This document shows, in pieces, positions 16,690-25,366 of a DNA stretch of 64,000 nucleotides. Under the pieces are notes generated by a model. It saw only the letters and a program-made list of their open reading frames with translations. It was not told the DNA's origin and did no database searches. The number at the start of each line of letters is the position of its first letter. Position 1 is the first letter of the stretch. Source of the stretch: a bacterium (GTDB lineage: Bacteria; Planctomycetota; UBA1135; UBA2386); the NCBI GenBank assembly GCA_030432695.1, contig JAUILN010000020.1:1-64000 (forward strand). Direction: 5' to 3'. The position numbers and the translations under genes were made by a program.

Positions 16690-17130
16690 ATGGAACCCAA
16701 CAACACCGATCATCCTTCGACTCCCGAGCGCGGCGGCCTGGACTCCAAGGAGCAGCGCTCTCGGCTGCTCACCAAGCTCAACTGCCTGATCGCCGTCCTG
16801 GAAGTCGCGATCGCCAAGATCGGCCGCAACCTGCAGGCACCCGAGGCGAACGCCGACCGTCTTCGGCGAGTCCGTACCAACCTCGAGAACACGCTCGCGA
16901 TCTGCGTCCGTGCCAAGCGCACGCTGGCGCTCGGGATGGGAGGCAACGCAGCAGCGACCCTCACCGAGGACGACCTCCTCGACGATCGCCAGCGGATGGG
17001 GTACCGCGACTACGTCGAGCTGAGCAGCATCGAGGAGTACCGGAAGTTCAAGGAACTCCCTCCCATCTCCTCCGGCGATCTCCGGTCCGCCGACCTGGAC
17101 GACCTGCTCGAGAAGCTCGGCGGGATCTGA
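16690..17130 (+). CDS. Hypothetical helical protein
   Basis: This 146-residue protein is not recognised. It appears almost wholly alpha-helical and charged, with a central segment LLTKLNCLIAVLEVAIAKIGRNL and a heptad-like continuation (RLRRVRTNLENTLAICVRAKRTL) suggesting a helical hairpin or coiled coil. The C-terminal part (MGYRDYVELSSIEEYRKFKELP) is acidic. There is no signal peptide, so it should be cytoplasmic. Codon third positions are G/C-rich, and GAGGA lies about ten bases before the ATG. It precedes dnaN by 539 bp and is the gene served by the sigma-54-like promoter. Confidence 0.65.
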   Translation: MEPNNTDHPSTPERGGLDSKEQRSRLLTKLNCLIAVLEVAIAKIGRNLQAPEANADRLRRVRTNLENTLAICVRAKRTLALGMGGNAAATLTEDDLLDDRQRMGYRDYVELSSIEEYRKFKELPPISSGDLRSADLDDLLEKLGGI

Positions 17131-17669
17131 TCGAGCCGCGATTCTTGCGGCGCGTTCCCTCTCCACTGCCATCCCGGGGTCCTTTGACTTTTGACACGGA
17201 TGGCGGCGGATGGGCGCGCCACCCGCAGCCGACGGGGGCCGGGCGCGGCAAGTCGGCGCTGTGAGGATCGTGCGATCCCGGTCGTCAGCCGAGGAACCTA
17301 CGGCGGAGAAAAAGCGAGGTCCGGATCTCGTGTCCCCATCCAGACCACAGCTCTCCAGGTGGCATCCCCCCGATACGGAACGACTGTCCCCAACCGACAC
17401 AGCCCCAAAACGGCCTCCGGACCCGTTCGGTCAGGCTTCCGCGACGTCCGTGGGCCAAGTTCTCCACACTCCCGACGGGCTGTACGGGAGGAAAGAGAGA
17501 GAGAAAACTCCATCCCTTCCAGCAGGGTGGAGCTGGCAGCGAGGCGGGCCCGGGGAGGCGATGCGGACACTCGAAGACCCTGGAGTCGGGAAGCCGGGTC
17601 ATCGGTGTTCCCCAGCGTTCCCTCGACCGTGGCGGTCGCGTAGATTGAGGGGGCTGGAGCGAACCGCGC
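17131..17669. other. Non-coding region upstream of dnaN; weak oriC candidate
   Basis: No credible gene is visible. One DnaA-box-like nonamer, TTCTCCACA at 17460-17468, differs by one base from TTATCCACA. TGTCCCC recurs near 17330 and 17390. Purine runs (GGAGAAAAAGCGAGG and GGAAAGAGAGAGAGAAAACTCC) are the A-richest parts. Position before dnaN would suit a replication origin, but a cluster of DnaA boxes is lacking and dnaA is not adjacent. Confidence 0.3.
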
Positions 17670-18767
17670 ATGAAGATCCTTTGCGACCGCCAGAACCTTC
17701 AGGATGCGTTCTCCGTGGTCGGAGGCATTCCACCTCAGAAGACCCCGAAGCCGATCGTCCAGAACGTCCTACTGCGCGCTGCTGATGACCGGATCGTGTT
17801 CTTCGCGACCGACTTCGAGCTCTCGGCCCGCGTGACACTGGACTCGGTCAAGGTGCTTCGGCCGGGCGAAGTCCTGCTGCCCGCCAAGGAGACCTCCGCA
17901 CTGCTCCGCGAGCTGAGCGAACCGACCCTCGCGCTCGAGAGCGAGGAACACCGTTGCAAGATCGAGAGCGGATCCGGCTCGTTCGTGCTCGTCGGCGACG
18001 ATCCGAACGAGTTCCCGGCCGAGCCGACGTTCGATGGCACCCGGACGTTCAAGGTGCCTTCGGCGGTGTTCCTCGAGATGGTCCGGCGCACCTCGTTCGC
18101 CGCCGCCCGCGAGGAGACCCGCTACGCGATCAACGGTCTGCTGCTCGACTACGACGCGGGCAACCTGCGTCTGGTCGGCACCGATGGACGCCGACTGGCC
18201 CTGACCTCGGCCGAGATCGAAGGGGGTGACGAGCCGGCCCGCGCCGTGGTGCCGATCCGGACCCTGCATTCGTTGCTGAAGGCCGTGGGCGATGACGGTG
18301 ATCAGGACCTGGAGATCACGCTCGGCAACTCGCAGATCGCCTTCAGCCTCGGCGACGTGGAGATGATCAGCCAGCTGCTCGAGAACCGGTTCCCGGCCTA
18401 CGAGCAGGTCATCCCCAAGGTCGCCGATTCGACGATCGAAGTGGACCGCAGTCTGCTGGAGAAGAACCTCCGGCGCGTGGCCGTGCTCAGCAGCGGCGAC
18501 GTCCGCATGGTCCGCTTCGAGTTCAAGAGTTCGTCCCTCGAACTGTCGGCGGAGAGTTCCGGAGTCGGTCGTGCGGACCTGTCGATGGATGCGTCGGTCG
18601 ACGGCAACGGCGGCAAGATCTCCTTCAACCCCGACTACCTGCTGGACGCACTCAAGGTCAGTGATCTCGAGACGATCAGGATCGACATGACCGACGATGC
18701 CACTCCGGCCCGGTTCTCCCTCGGTGAGAACTACACCTACGTCCTGATGCCGATCAGCGGGTCCTAG
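17670..18767 (+). CDS. dnaN: DNA polymerase III beta subunit (sliding clamp)
   Basis: The 365-residue protein has the three repeated clamp domains of DnaN. Recognisable stretches include LQDAFSVVGGIPPQKTPKP at the start, YAINGLLLDYDAGNLRLVGTDGRRLA in domain 2, and VRFEFKSSSLELSAES in domain 3; it ends MPISGS. The dimeric ring holds polymerase III and repair enzymes on DNA. Length is as expected. It heads the dnaN-dciA-gyrB cluster, where many bacteria have dnaA-dnaN-recF-gyrB; recF is absent here. Confidence 0.96.
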   Translation: MKILCDRQNLQDAFSVVGGIPPQKTPKPIVQNVLLRAADDRIVFFATDFELSARVTLDSVKVLRPGEVLLPAKETSALLRELSEPTLALESEEHRCKIESGSGSFVLVGDDPNEFPAEPTFDGTRTFKVPSAVFLEMVRRTSFAAAREETRYAINGLLLDYDAGNLRLVGTDGRRLALTSAEIEGGDEPARAVVPIRTLHSLLKAVGDDGDQDLEITLGNSQIAFSLGDVEMISQLLENRFPAYEQVIPKVADSTIEVDRSLLEKNLRRVAVLSSGDVRMVRFEFKSSSLELSAESSGVGRADLSMDASVDGNGGKISFNPDYLLDALKVSDLETIRIDMTDDATPARFSLGENYTYVLMPISGS

Positions 18768-18787
18768 TCGGTTGGTTCCTGTCGAAC

Positions 18788-19147
18788 GTGGACGAGACCG
18801 AACGTAGTCGTGACCGGCGGCCTCCTCCGGGACCGAAGCTACCTCTGCAGGCCGGTGACCTCCTCCGGTCGATCGTCCGAGAGGTCGGTTCCAAAGCACA
18901 ACGTTCCCGCTTCTCGGACGCCCTCGCAGAGGCCGTCGGGGAGCGCCTGGCCGAGCACGTCAGCGTGCTCGGATTCCGCAAGGGGAAGCTCGGCATCCAG
19001 GTCGAGTCCGCGCCCCTGTTGGCCGAACTCCGCGGCTTCCGCGCCGAGGAGATCCGGCAGTCGATGAACGCCGCGCTGGAGCGCGACGGTCACGGCGACC
19101 GCATCAGTGAGATCACCTTCCGCATCGCCGGCACCGGACATGCCTGA
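18788..19147 (+). CDS. dciA: DciA-like (DUF721) replicative helicase loader
   Basis: The 119-residue protein matches DUF721/DciA by length and by its conserved pattern: an N-terminal helix (AGDLLRSIVREVGSKAQRSR), then VGERLAEHVSVLGFRKGKLGIQVESAPLLAELRGF and the terminal strand ISEITFRIA. DciA interacts with DnaB and helps load the replicative helicase in bacteria lacking DnaC or DnaI. Position between dnaN and gyrB, with an 8-bp overlap into gyrB, agrees with DUF721 genes in other phyla. The start is GTG, 20 bp after the dnaN stop. Confidence 0.85.
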   Translation: MDETERSRDRRPPPGPKLPLQAGDLLRSIVREVGSKAQRSRFSDALAEAVGERLAEHVSVLGFRKGKLGIQVESAPLLAELRGFRAEEIRQSMNAALERDGHGDRISEITFRIAGTGHA

Positions 19148-21614
19148 CCAACCCCAGAAGCCCGATCAACCTCAGAAGAACTACGACGCGAGTTCCATCA
19201 AGGTTCTCGAGGGTCTCGAAGCCGTGCGCAAGCGGCCGGCCATGTACATCGGGGACACCGGTGTGAAGGGCCTGCACCACCTCGTCTGGGAGGTCGTCGA
19301 CAACTCGGTCGACGAGGCATTGGCCGGACGCTGCACCAAGATCGAAGTCATCGTCCACGAGGACGGCTCGTGCTCGGTGCGCGACGACGGTCGCGGTATC
19401 CCGGTCGACATGCACACGAGCGGCGTACCGGCGCTCGAGGTCATCATGACCAAGCTGCATGCCGGCGGGAAGTTCGACAAGGGCAGTTATCAGGTCTCCG
19501 GTGGTCTGCACGGGGTCGGCATCTCGGTCGTCAACGCCTTGGCCGAATGGCTCGAGGTGGAGGTGCGTCGCGATGGGCAGAAGTTCCATCAGCGCTTCGA
19601 GCGCGGTGCGAAGGCCACCGAGCTCGCCGAGGTCGGCACCTCCGACGAGCACGGCACGACGGTGCGCTTCAAGGCCGACAACCAGGTGATGGAGACGGTC
19701 GAGCTGAGCTACGACGTGCTGCGCAAGCGGCTCAAGGAGCTGGCCTACCTGATGGGCACCGTAGGCCTCACGCTCACGATCCACGACGAGCGGACCGACG
19801 AGTCCGACGAGTTCTGCTTCCCGCGCGGCCTGGGGCAGTTCGTCGAGGATCTGAACGAAGGCAAGAACCCCATCCACAAGGACGTGATCGCGCTGCGCGG
19901 CAGCGATACGCATCCCGACGACGAGTCGAAGGTGTACGAGGTCGAACTCGCCCTCCAATACAACGACGGCTACAACGAGAACGTCCTCACCTTCGTCAAC
20001 AACATCAACACGCCCGAAGGCGGAACGCACCTCGTAGGGTTCAAGACCGCGCTGACCCGCGCGCTCAACAACTACGCCAAGGCCGAGAAGCTGTTGAAGG
20101 CCAAGGAGACGCCGCCCTCGGGCGACGACTTCCGCGAGGGTCTCAGCGCGATCCTCTCGATCAAGGTCCCGGACCCGCAGTTCGAGAGCCAGACCAAGAT
20201 CAAGCTCGGCAACCGCGAGGTGCAGGGCATCGTCGAGACGCTGGTCGGTGAGGGTCTGCGGACCTTCTTCGAGGAGAAGCCGGGCACGCCGAAGGCGATC
20301 TTCGGCAAGGCGATCGAGGCCCGTCGCGCCCGCGAGGCTGCGCGCAAGGCGCGCGACCTGGTGCGTCGCAAGTCGGCGCTCGAGGGCAGCGGCCTGCCGG
20401 CCAAGTTGGCCGACTGCCAGAAGGGCACCAACCGCGAGGACGCCGAGCTGTTCCTGGTGGAGGGTGACTCGGCAGGCGGCAGTGCCAAGCAGGGCCGGGC
20501 GTCGAACCAGGCGATCCTGCCGCTGCGCGGCAAGATCCTGAACGTCGAGAAGGCGCCGGTCGACAGCATCCTCAACCACGAGGAGATCCAGACCATCGTC
20601 TCGGCGATCGGCACCGGCTACGTCACCGAGGAGTTCGACGAGAGCCGGATGCGCTACGGCAAGGTCATCATCATGACCGACGCCGATGTCGACGGCAGCC
20701 ACATCCGCACGCTGCTGCTGACGCTCTTCTACCGGAAGATGCCGGAGCTGGTGCGGCGCGGCTACGTCTACGTGGCGCAGCCGCCGCTCTACCTGATCAA
20801 GAAGGGCAAGAAGCAGCGCTACGTCGTGACCGAGGCCGAGAAGATCCGCGTGCTGGCCGAGTTCGGTCTCGGCGACACGCGCCTGGTCCGCAAGCACGAG
20901 GGTCAGGACCACTCGTTCGAGGGTGCTCGACTGCGGGAGCTGATCGACCTGCTGACGCGATTGGTCGCCTACGAGAACCAGGTGCCGGCGGATGCCGAGG
21001 TGCCGTTCGGCAAGTATCTGGCGGCCGCGACCGTGGATGGCTTCGAACTGCCGTCGCACTGGGTGCGCCGGGATGGAGAAGGTCGGTTCTACGACTCCCC
21101 CCTGCAGCTCACCGCCGAACTCGAGAAGCTGCGTGCTGCGAAGCCCGATCTCATGGTCTACGAGGGTCCCGAGTCCGGCATGGCCCAGGAAGCCGCCGAC
21201 ATCGAGGTCTATCCCCTGCTGCACGCCGAGTCGATCGCGCCGCTGCTGAAGCAGCTCCGGGATCAGTTCGGGCTCCCGGCCCGTTCCTTCGACGAGGCCG
21301 CGGAGGGCGAGTTCATCATCGACAACGGCAAGGAGCAACGCGTCGCCGAGAACTTGTTCCAGGCCTTCGAGACCATCCAGGCCGAGTGCGAGGACAACGT
21401 GCCGATCCAGCGCTACAAGGGCCTCGGCGAGATGATGCCGGAGCAGCTGTTCGAGTCGACGATGGACGCCTCGAAGCGGACCCTCTACCGCGTGACGATC
21501 AACGACGTGGTCGATGCCGACAAGATCTTCACGGTGTTGATGGGACCCAATGTCGAGCCGCGTCGCGAGTTCATCGAGAAGCACGCGCTCGAGGTCACCA
21601 ATCTGGACATCTGA
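19140..21614 (+). CDS. gyrB: DNA gyrase subunit B
   Basis: The 824-residue protein has a GHKL ATPase domain (VDNSVDEALAG, DDGRGIPVDMH, GGLHGVGISVVNALAEW), a transducer domain and a TOPRIM domain (EGDSAGGSAKQGR, TDADVDGSHIRTLLLTLFYR), and ends with the GyrB C-terminal motif IQRYKGLGEMM. With GyrA it introduces negative supercoils using ATP. Extra sequence between the TOPRIM domain and the C-terminus (residues about 600-720) accounts for its length being near the E. coli protein. The quinolone and novobiocin-contact region looks standard. The ATG at 19140 gives the usual short N-terminus. gyrA is not in the window. Confidence 0.97.
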   Translation: MPDQPQKPDQPQKNYDASSIKVLEGLEAVRKRPAMYIGDTGVKGLHHLVWEVVDNSVDEALAGRCTKIEVIVHEDGSCSVRDDGRGIPVDMHTSGVPALEVIMTKLHAGGKFDKGSYQVSGGLHGVGISVVNALAEWLEVEVRRDGQKFHQRFERGAKATELAEVGTSDEHGTTVRFKADNQVMETVELSYDVLRKRLKELAYLMGTVGLTLTIHDERTDESDEFCFPRGLGQFVEDLNEGKNPIHKDVIALRGSDTHPDDESKVYEVELALQYNDGYNENVLTFVNNINTPEGGTHLVGFKTALTRALNNYAKAEKLLKAKETPPSGDDFREGLSAILSIKVPDPQFESQTKIKLGNREVQGIVETLVGEGLRTFFEEKPGTPKAIFGKAIEARRAREAARKARDLVRRKSALEGSGLPAKLADCQKGTNREDAELFLVEGDSAGGSAKQGRASNQAILPLRGKILNVEKAPVDSILNHEEIQTIVSAIGTGYVTEEFDESRMRYGKVIIMTDADVDGSHIRTLLLTLFYRKMPELVRRGYVYVAQPPLYLIKKGKKQRYVVTEAEKIRVLAEFGLGDTRLVRKHEGQDHSFEGARLRELIDLLTRLVAYENQVPADAEVPFGKYLAAATVDGFELPSHWVRRDGEGRFYDSPLQLTAELEKLRAAKPDLMVYEGPESGMAQEAADIEVYPLLHAESIAPLLKQLRDQFGLPARSFDEAAEGEFIIDNGKEQRVAENLFQAFETIQAECEDNVPIQRYKGLGEMMPEQLFESTMDASKRTLYRVTINDVVDADKIFTVLMGPNVEPRREFIEKHALEVTNLDI

Positions 21615-21688
21615 ACCGCGTGACCCCCGATTCGCGCGATCGTTGATCCACGGCTCACCGGTCGTCCTGCCCACCCCGGAGTTCGTCG

Positions 21689-23149
21689 ATGGAACGCCTG
21701 CGGTATCTGCTCGGGTTGGTGACGCTCGGTTTGACCGTGCTCGTCGGCTCCTACCTCTACACGCTGCTCGCCGACGACGAGAACTCGGACCTCAAACGCA
21801 TCCGCGTCGAGTTCCGCGACGTGCGCGGACTGAAGCCCGGCGCCTCGGTGCGCTACCGCGGTGTGCGCGTCGGCTCGGTGCGTGACATCCTGCTCAGTGC
21901 CGACGGCAACAAGGGTGTCGCGACGGTGCAGCTGGAGCGCGGCCGCGAGGAACTCGCGCGGCAGAGGAGCAGATTCTGGGTGGTGGTGCCGCGCTTCTCT
22001 GGCATCACGGATGGCGCGACCGGCCTGGAGACCCTGGTCCGCGATTCCTACATGGCGTTCCTGACGCCGGCGGAAGGCGGCCCGCTGCTGCCGAACGACT
22101 GCCTCATCTCGGGGAGCGAGCGACCATGGTCGGACACCACCGATGCGAACCTCGATCCGCTGCAGCGCGGCGATCTGCTGATGACGCTGGTGGTGCCCGA
22201 GAGCTTCGGCCTGGGGGCGGGTGCCGCCGTGAAGTTCCGCGGCCTGTCGGTGGGGGAGGTGCGTCGGGTCCAGCTGGGTGTTGGCGGTGACCACGTCGAG
22301 TTGCTGTTGCGCATCCTGCAGCGCTACCGCACCCAGGTCACGCAGGAGAGCGAGTTCTGGATCGCCCGGCCACGCGTCTCGGGCGCTCTGCTCAGCGGGT
22401 TCTCGGTCGAGGACGTCGGTGCCCTGCTGAGCCCGTTCATCAGCTTCCACACCGAGCCCGGTCAGGGCATCCCGGTGGAGGATGGCTACCGAGTGGCGAT
22501 GGCCGAGGAACGACCCGAGCTGGACATGTCGGTGCCGGACTCCGCCCTGCAACGGCGCGACGACGATCCGGGCAGCGCGGCCGCGACCCAGCGAGGAATG
22601 CAGATCGTCGAGGTCGTCTACGAAGCGGAGGAGACCGACTGGTTCAGTCCCAACGACGAGGTCAACCGTCGTAGTCTCGGTCTGCTCTATCTCGATCGGA
22701 GCGGACGAGCCGTGGTGCTGACCGCCCGCTCGGCCTGCGACGGCACATACATCCTCGACGATCCGATCGGCGGTCCCGACCTGGCCAGCGAAGCGATCGT
22801 CGTGACGATCCCCGACGGGCCGGTGTGGCGAGCGGGTCGCACCTGGGTGGCCGAGGACGGCGTCGATCTGGCGATCCTCGCTCTCGATGATCCGCCACCC
22901 GACCTGGCGGTGACCCCGCCCGAGGACTTCGACCTCAGCGCCGCCGATCCGAACCAGATCCTCTCGTCGCTACACGGTGATCCGCTGACGCTGCGCAGCG
23001 TGCCCGAGAACCTGGACGGCGTGCGTGGTGCCGTGTTGCTCCGTGACGGCAAGGTGGTCGGGATCTTCGGACAGACCGGCCAGTACGACAGCACTCCCAA
23101 GGTCGTGCCGTTGACCGTCCTGCCCGAGGAGCTGAGGCCGGGTTCGTGA
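21689..23149 (+). CDS. MCE-domain (MlaD/PqiB-like) protein with a degenerate trypsin-like C-terminal domain
   Basis: The 486-residue product has an N-terminal membrane anchor (residues 7-27) and two MCE domains, at about 38-118 (VEFRDVRGLKPGASVRYRGV) and about 160-245 (FGLGAAVKFRGLSVGEV-like). MCE proteins form periplasmic tunnels for phospholipids. The last 190 residues resemble a trypsin/HtrA fold: VVLTARSAC where LTAxH is usual, DLAILALDDP for the Asp strand, and GAVLLRDGKVVGIFG for the GGPL strand. Catalytic His and Ser appear to be lost. The stop overlaps the MlaF-MlaE gene as GTGA, so this is the substrate-binding part of that transporter. The protease-like reading is inference from pattern. 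Confidence 0.82.
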   Translation: MERLRYLLGLVTLGLTVLVGSYLYTLLADDENSDLKRIRVEFRDVRGLKPGASVRYRGVRVGSVRDILLSADGNKGVATVQLERGREELARQRSRFWVVVPRFSGITDGATGLETLVRDSYMAFLTPAEGGPLLPNDCLISGSERPWSDTTDANLDPLQRGDLLMTLVVPESFGLGAGAAVKFRGLSVGEVRRVQLGVGGDHVELLLRILQRYRTQVTQESEFWIARPRVSGALLSGFSVEDVGALLSPFISFHTEPGQGIPVEDGYRVAMAEERPELDMSVPDSALQRRDDDPGSAAATQRGMQIVEVVYEAEETDWFSPNDEVNRRSLGLLYLDRSGRAVVLTARSACDGTYILDDPIGGPDLASEAIVVTIPDGPVWRAGRTWVAEDGVDLAILALDDPPPDLAVTPPEDFDLSAADPNQILSSLHGDPLTLRSVPENLDGVRGAVLLRDGKVVGIFGQTGQYDSTPKVVPLTVLPEELRPGS

Positions 23150-24657
23150 GCGCTCCAGCGCTCTCCTTCGAGGGCTTCCGACTGGCATGGCGCCGACCGG
23201 AGGCCGGCAGCGAGCACCTGGTGCTCGACGGTGTCGACCTCGAGGTCCCGGCCGGCGGCTTCCACCTGCTCGTCGGATCCTCCGGGTCGGGCAAGTCGAC
23301 GCTGATGCGGCTGATCACCGGACTCTGGGAGGTCCGGGAACCCGCCCCGCGGGTGAAGGGTCGCTTCGAGATCCTCGGCCATCCGGTGAGGGGTTCGCTG
23401 CCCACGGCACTTCGCGGCCGCGTGCAGGCCGTGCTGCAGGATGAAGGCCTGCTCGATGAGCTCTCGCCGCGAGGCAACGTGGAACTCGCGCTGCGTTGCG
23501 CCGACCGCTCGGTGAAGCTCGCGCCCGCGTTGCTGGCCCAGGCCGGCCTCCCCGAACCACCCGACGACGTCGCGTCGCTGTCGGGCGGCATGCGCAAGCG
23601 GGTCGCCGTGGCACGGGCCCTCGCCGGCGAGCCGGCGATCCTGATCTTCGACGAGCCGACAGCCGGCCTCGACGGGACCTCGGCTCGCGCGATCGCCGAG
23701 CTGCTGCGCCAGACCCACGACCAGGCCGGTGGCAAGCGCACCACGATCGTCATCACCCACGACCTCGCGGCGTTCGAAGGACTCACCGACGGCATCCTGC
23801 ACATCGATCCGACACTGCATCGGCTCAGCCTCGAACGCGAGCCGCTGGTCGAGTCGGAGCGCCGCGCGGTCTCGCAGGCGTCCTCGGACGGCGACGGACC
23901 GGTCTTCGACTTCCAGGGCCTGCGCAAGATGCTGTTGGAGGTCGCCGACTACTCGCTGACCCTGGCGAAGTCGATCCAACGCCTGCCGCCGGTGTTCCTG
24001 GGGCTGACCGCGCGCCTGACGACCCGCTACGTCCTCGAGGCAGTCCTGTTCGTCGTCCTCGGGTGCGCCACCGTCGGCGGCCTCGCGAGCTTCTTCGCGC
24101 TCCGCAACAATCCGCTCGAGGGTGCCTTCGTCGGTGCCGTGGTCACCGGATCGGGCAAGGTCCTGGTGGCGGTGCTCGTGCCACTGCTGGCCGGCTTCTT
24201 CTTCACCGCACGGATCGCCGCAGGTGCCGCGGCGCGACTGGGCACGATGAAGCGGACCAGCCAGATCGATGCGCTGCGCCTGCTCGGGATCCGTCCGGTC
24301 GACTACCTGCTGACGCCGATGGTCTGGGCCACGGTGCTGGCGATGCCGCTGGTGACCGCGGCCGGCATCGTGATGGCCTCGCTGATGTCCTACCTCGCGA
24401 CGCTGCTGGTCGCCGACGTCTCCGGCCACGCCTGGGCCCGCTCCTACGCGCTCGAGCTGGAGCGCGTCGACTTCCGGTTCCTCCTGGCGAAGACGATCCT
24501 GTCGGGCTTCCTGGTCGCCGTCCAGACCTACCACCTCGCCGTCGGTCCCAAGCGGTCCGGCCGTGACGTGGGCCGTTCGGTGAACGCCGCGATCGTCCAG
24601 GGGATGAGCATCGTGCTGTTGGTGCACTCGATTCTCACCCTGATCCAGTTCGGCTGA
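23146..24657 (+). CDS. Fused MlaF-MlaE ABC transporter (ATPase plus permease)
   Basis: The 503-residue protein joins an ABC ATPase to an MlaE-type permease. The ATPase has Walker A GSSGSGKS (44-51), signature LSGGMRKR from 145, Walker B ILIFDE (165-170) and the switch His in VITHD. From about residue 275 it becomes an MlaE permease with five or six membrane segments (YVLEAVLFVVLGCATVGGLA, VLVPLLAGFFFTARIAAGAA) and the family stretch LGTMKRTSQIDALRLLGI. In the Mla system these are separate proteins moving phospholipids between the membranes. The GTG start overlaps the MCE gene, so the two probably form a minimal transporter. Confidence 0.9.
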   Translation: MSAPALSFEGFRLAWRRPEAGSEHLVLDGVDLEVPAGGFHLLVGSSGSGKSTLMRLITGLWEVREPAPRVKGRFEILGHPVRGSLPTALRGRVQAVLQDEGLLDELSPRGNVELALRCADRSVKLAPALLAQAGLPEPPDDVASLSGGMRKRVAVARALAGEPAILIFDEPTAGLDGTSARAIAELLRQTHDQAGGKRTTIVITHDLAAFEGLTDGILHIDPTLHRLSLEREPLVESERRAVSQASSDGDGPVFDFQGLRKMLLEVADYSLTLAKSIQRLPPVFLGLTARLTTRYVLEAVLFVVLGCATVGGLASFFALRNNPLEGAFVGAVVTGSGKVLVAVLVPLLAGFFFTARIAAGAAARLGTMKRTSQIDALRLLGIRPVDYLLTPMVWATVLAMPLVTAAGIVMASLMSYLATLLVADVSGHAWARSYALELERVDFRFLLAKTILSGFLVAVQTYHLAVGPKRSGRDVGRSVNAAIVQGMSIVLLVHSILTLIQFG

Positions 24658-24709
24658 TCGGCGTCCGGGCGGTTCAAGCCGACGATCCTCGAGTGCCGAT
24701 GAACGAGGC

Positions 24710-25330
24710 GTGAAAGGCCTCGACAAGCTGACCAGCATCCGCCTCGCGGAAGCGCTGACCCAGAAGGACGCGGTTCCGAACGAGGTCATCACCGATGCGC
24801 TCTACGCCCAGGACCGCCACGGCGAGTCGTTCGTCGAGAGCCTCGTCGGGTCGGGCAACATCACCGAGTGGGACCTCGCCAAGCTGGTCGTCGAGCAGTT
24901 CCAGGTACCGTTCCTGATGGCCGGCAACTACGACGTCGGCGACGAAGCCAAGACGTCGATTCCCAAGGAGCTGCTGTTCAAGCACCTCATCGTGCCGCTC
25001 GACCGATTCGGTGACATCCTGACCCTGGCGATGCCGATCCTGGCGCCGTTCGAGGTGCTGATGGCGCTGCGCAAACAGACCGGCTGCGACGTGTTCCCGT
25101 ACGTCGGCCTGATCAGCGAGAACAAGCGGGTGCTCGGGGAGATGTTCTCGGACTTCTTCGAGTGGACGAAGGAGGAGGAGAAGCGGCGCGAAGCGGCGCG
25201 TACCAAGCGGGGGCCGCAGGGCAGCCGCGGTGCCGGCGGGTCGGAAGCCGCGAAGGGAGCGGAGGCCGACTGGATGAACATCTTCGACGTCGCCGACGCC
25301 GAGGTGCGGCACTCCCTCCACGACGAGTAG
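24710..25330 (+). CDS. Stand-alone MshEN/GspE N-terminal-domain protein
   Basis: The 206-residue protein consists of an MshEN-like (type II secretion ATPase N-terminal) domain. Visible features are LAEALTQKDAVPNEVITDALYAQ, FVESLVGSGNITEWDLAKLVVEQFQVPFL, and IPKELLFKHLIVPLDRFGDILTLAM followed by a second half ending VFPYVGLISENKRVL. No ATPase domain follows; instead there is a charged helix and a Gly/Arg-rich tail. Some MshEN domains bind cyclic di-GMP through RLGxx and LLG-type repeats, but the motif is not clear here. The GTG start is the only usable codon near the homology. It follows the lipid transporter gene by 52 bp. Confidence 0.72.
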   Translation: MKGLDKLTSIRLAEALTQKDAVPNEVITDALYAQDRHGESFVESLVGSGNITEWDLAKLVVEQFQVPFLMAGNYDVGDEAKTSIPKELLFKHLIVPLDRFGDILTLAMPILAPFEVLMALRKQTGCDVFPYVGLISENKRVLGEMFSDFFEWTKEEEKRREAARTKRGPQGSRGAGGSEAAKGAEADWMNIFDVADAEVRHSLHDE

Positions 25331-25366
25331 ACCAGTCCGACGAGTGAACCAGACTCTCCGGTCGGG

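Noticed and set aside
17180..17200. TTGACTTTTGACACGG as a sigma-70 promoter for dnaN
   Set aside because: No matching -10 element lies 16-18 bases downstream, and the dnaN start is 470 bp away.
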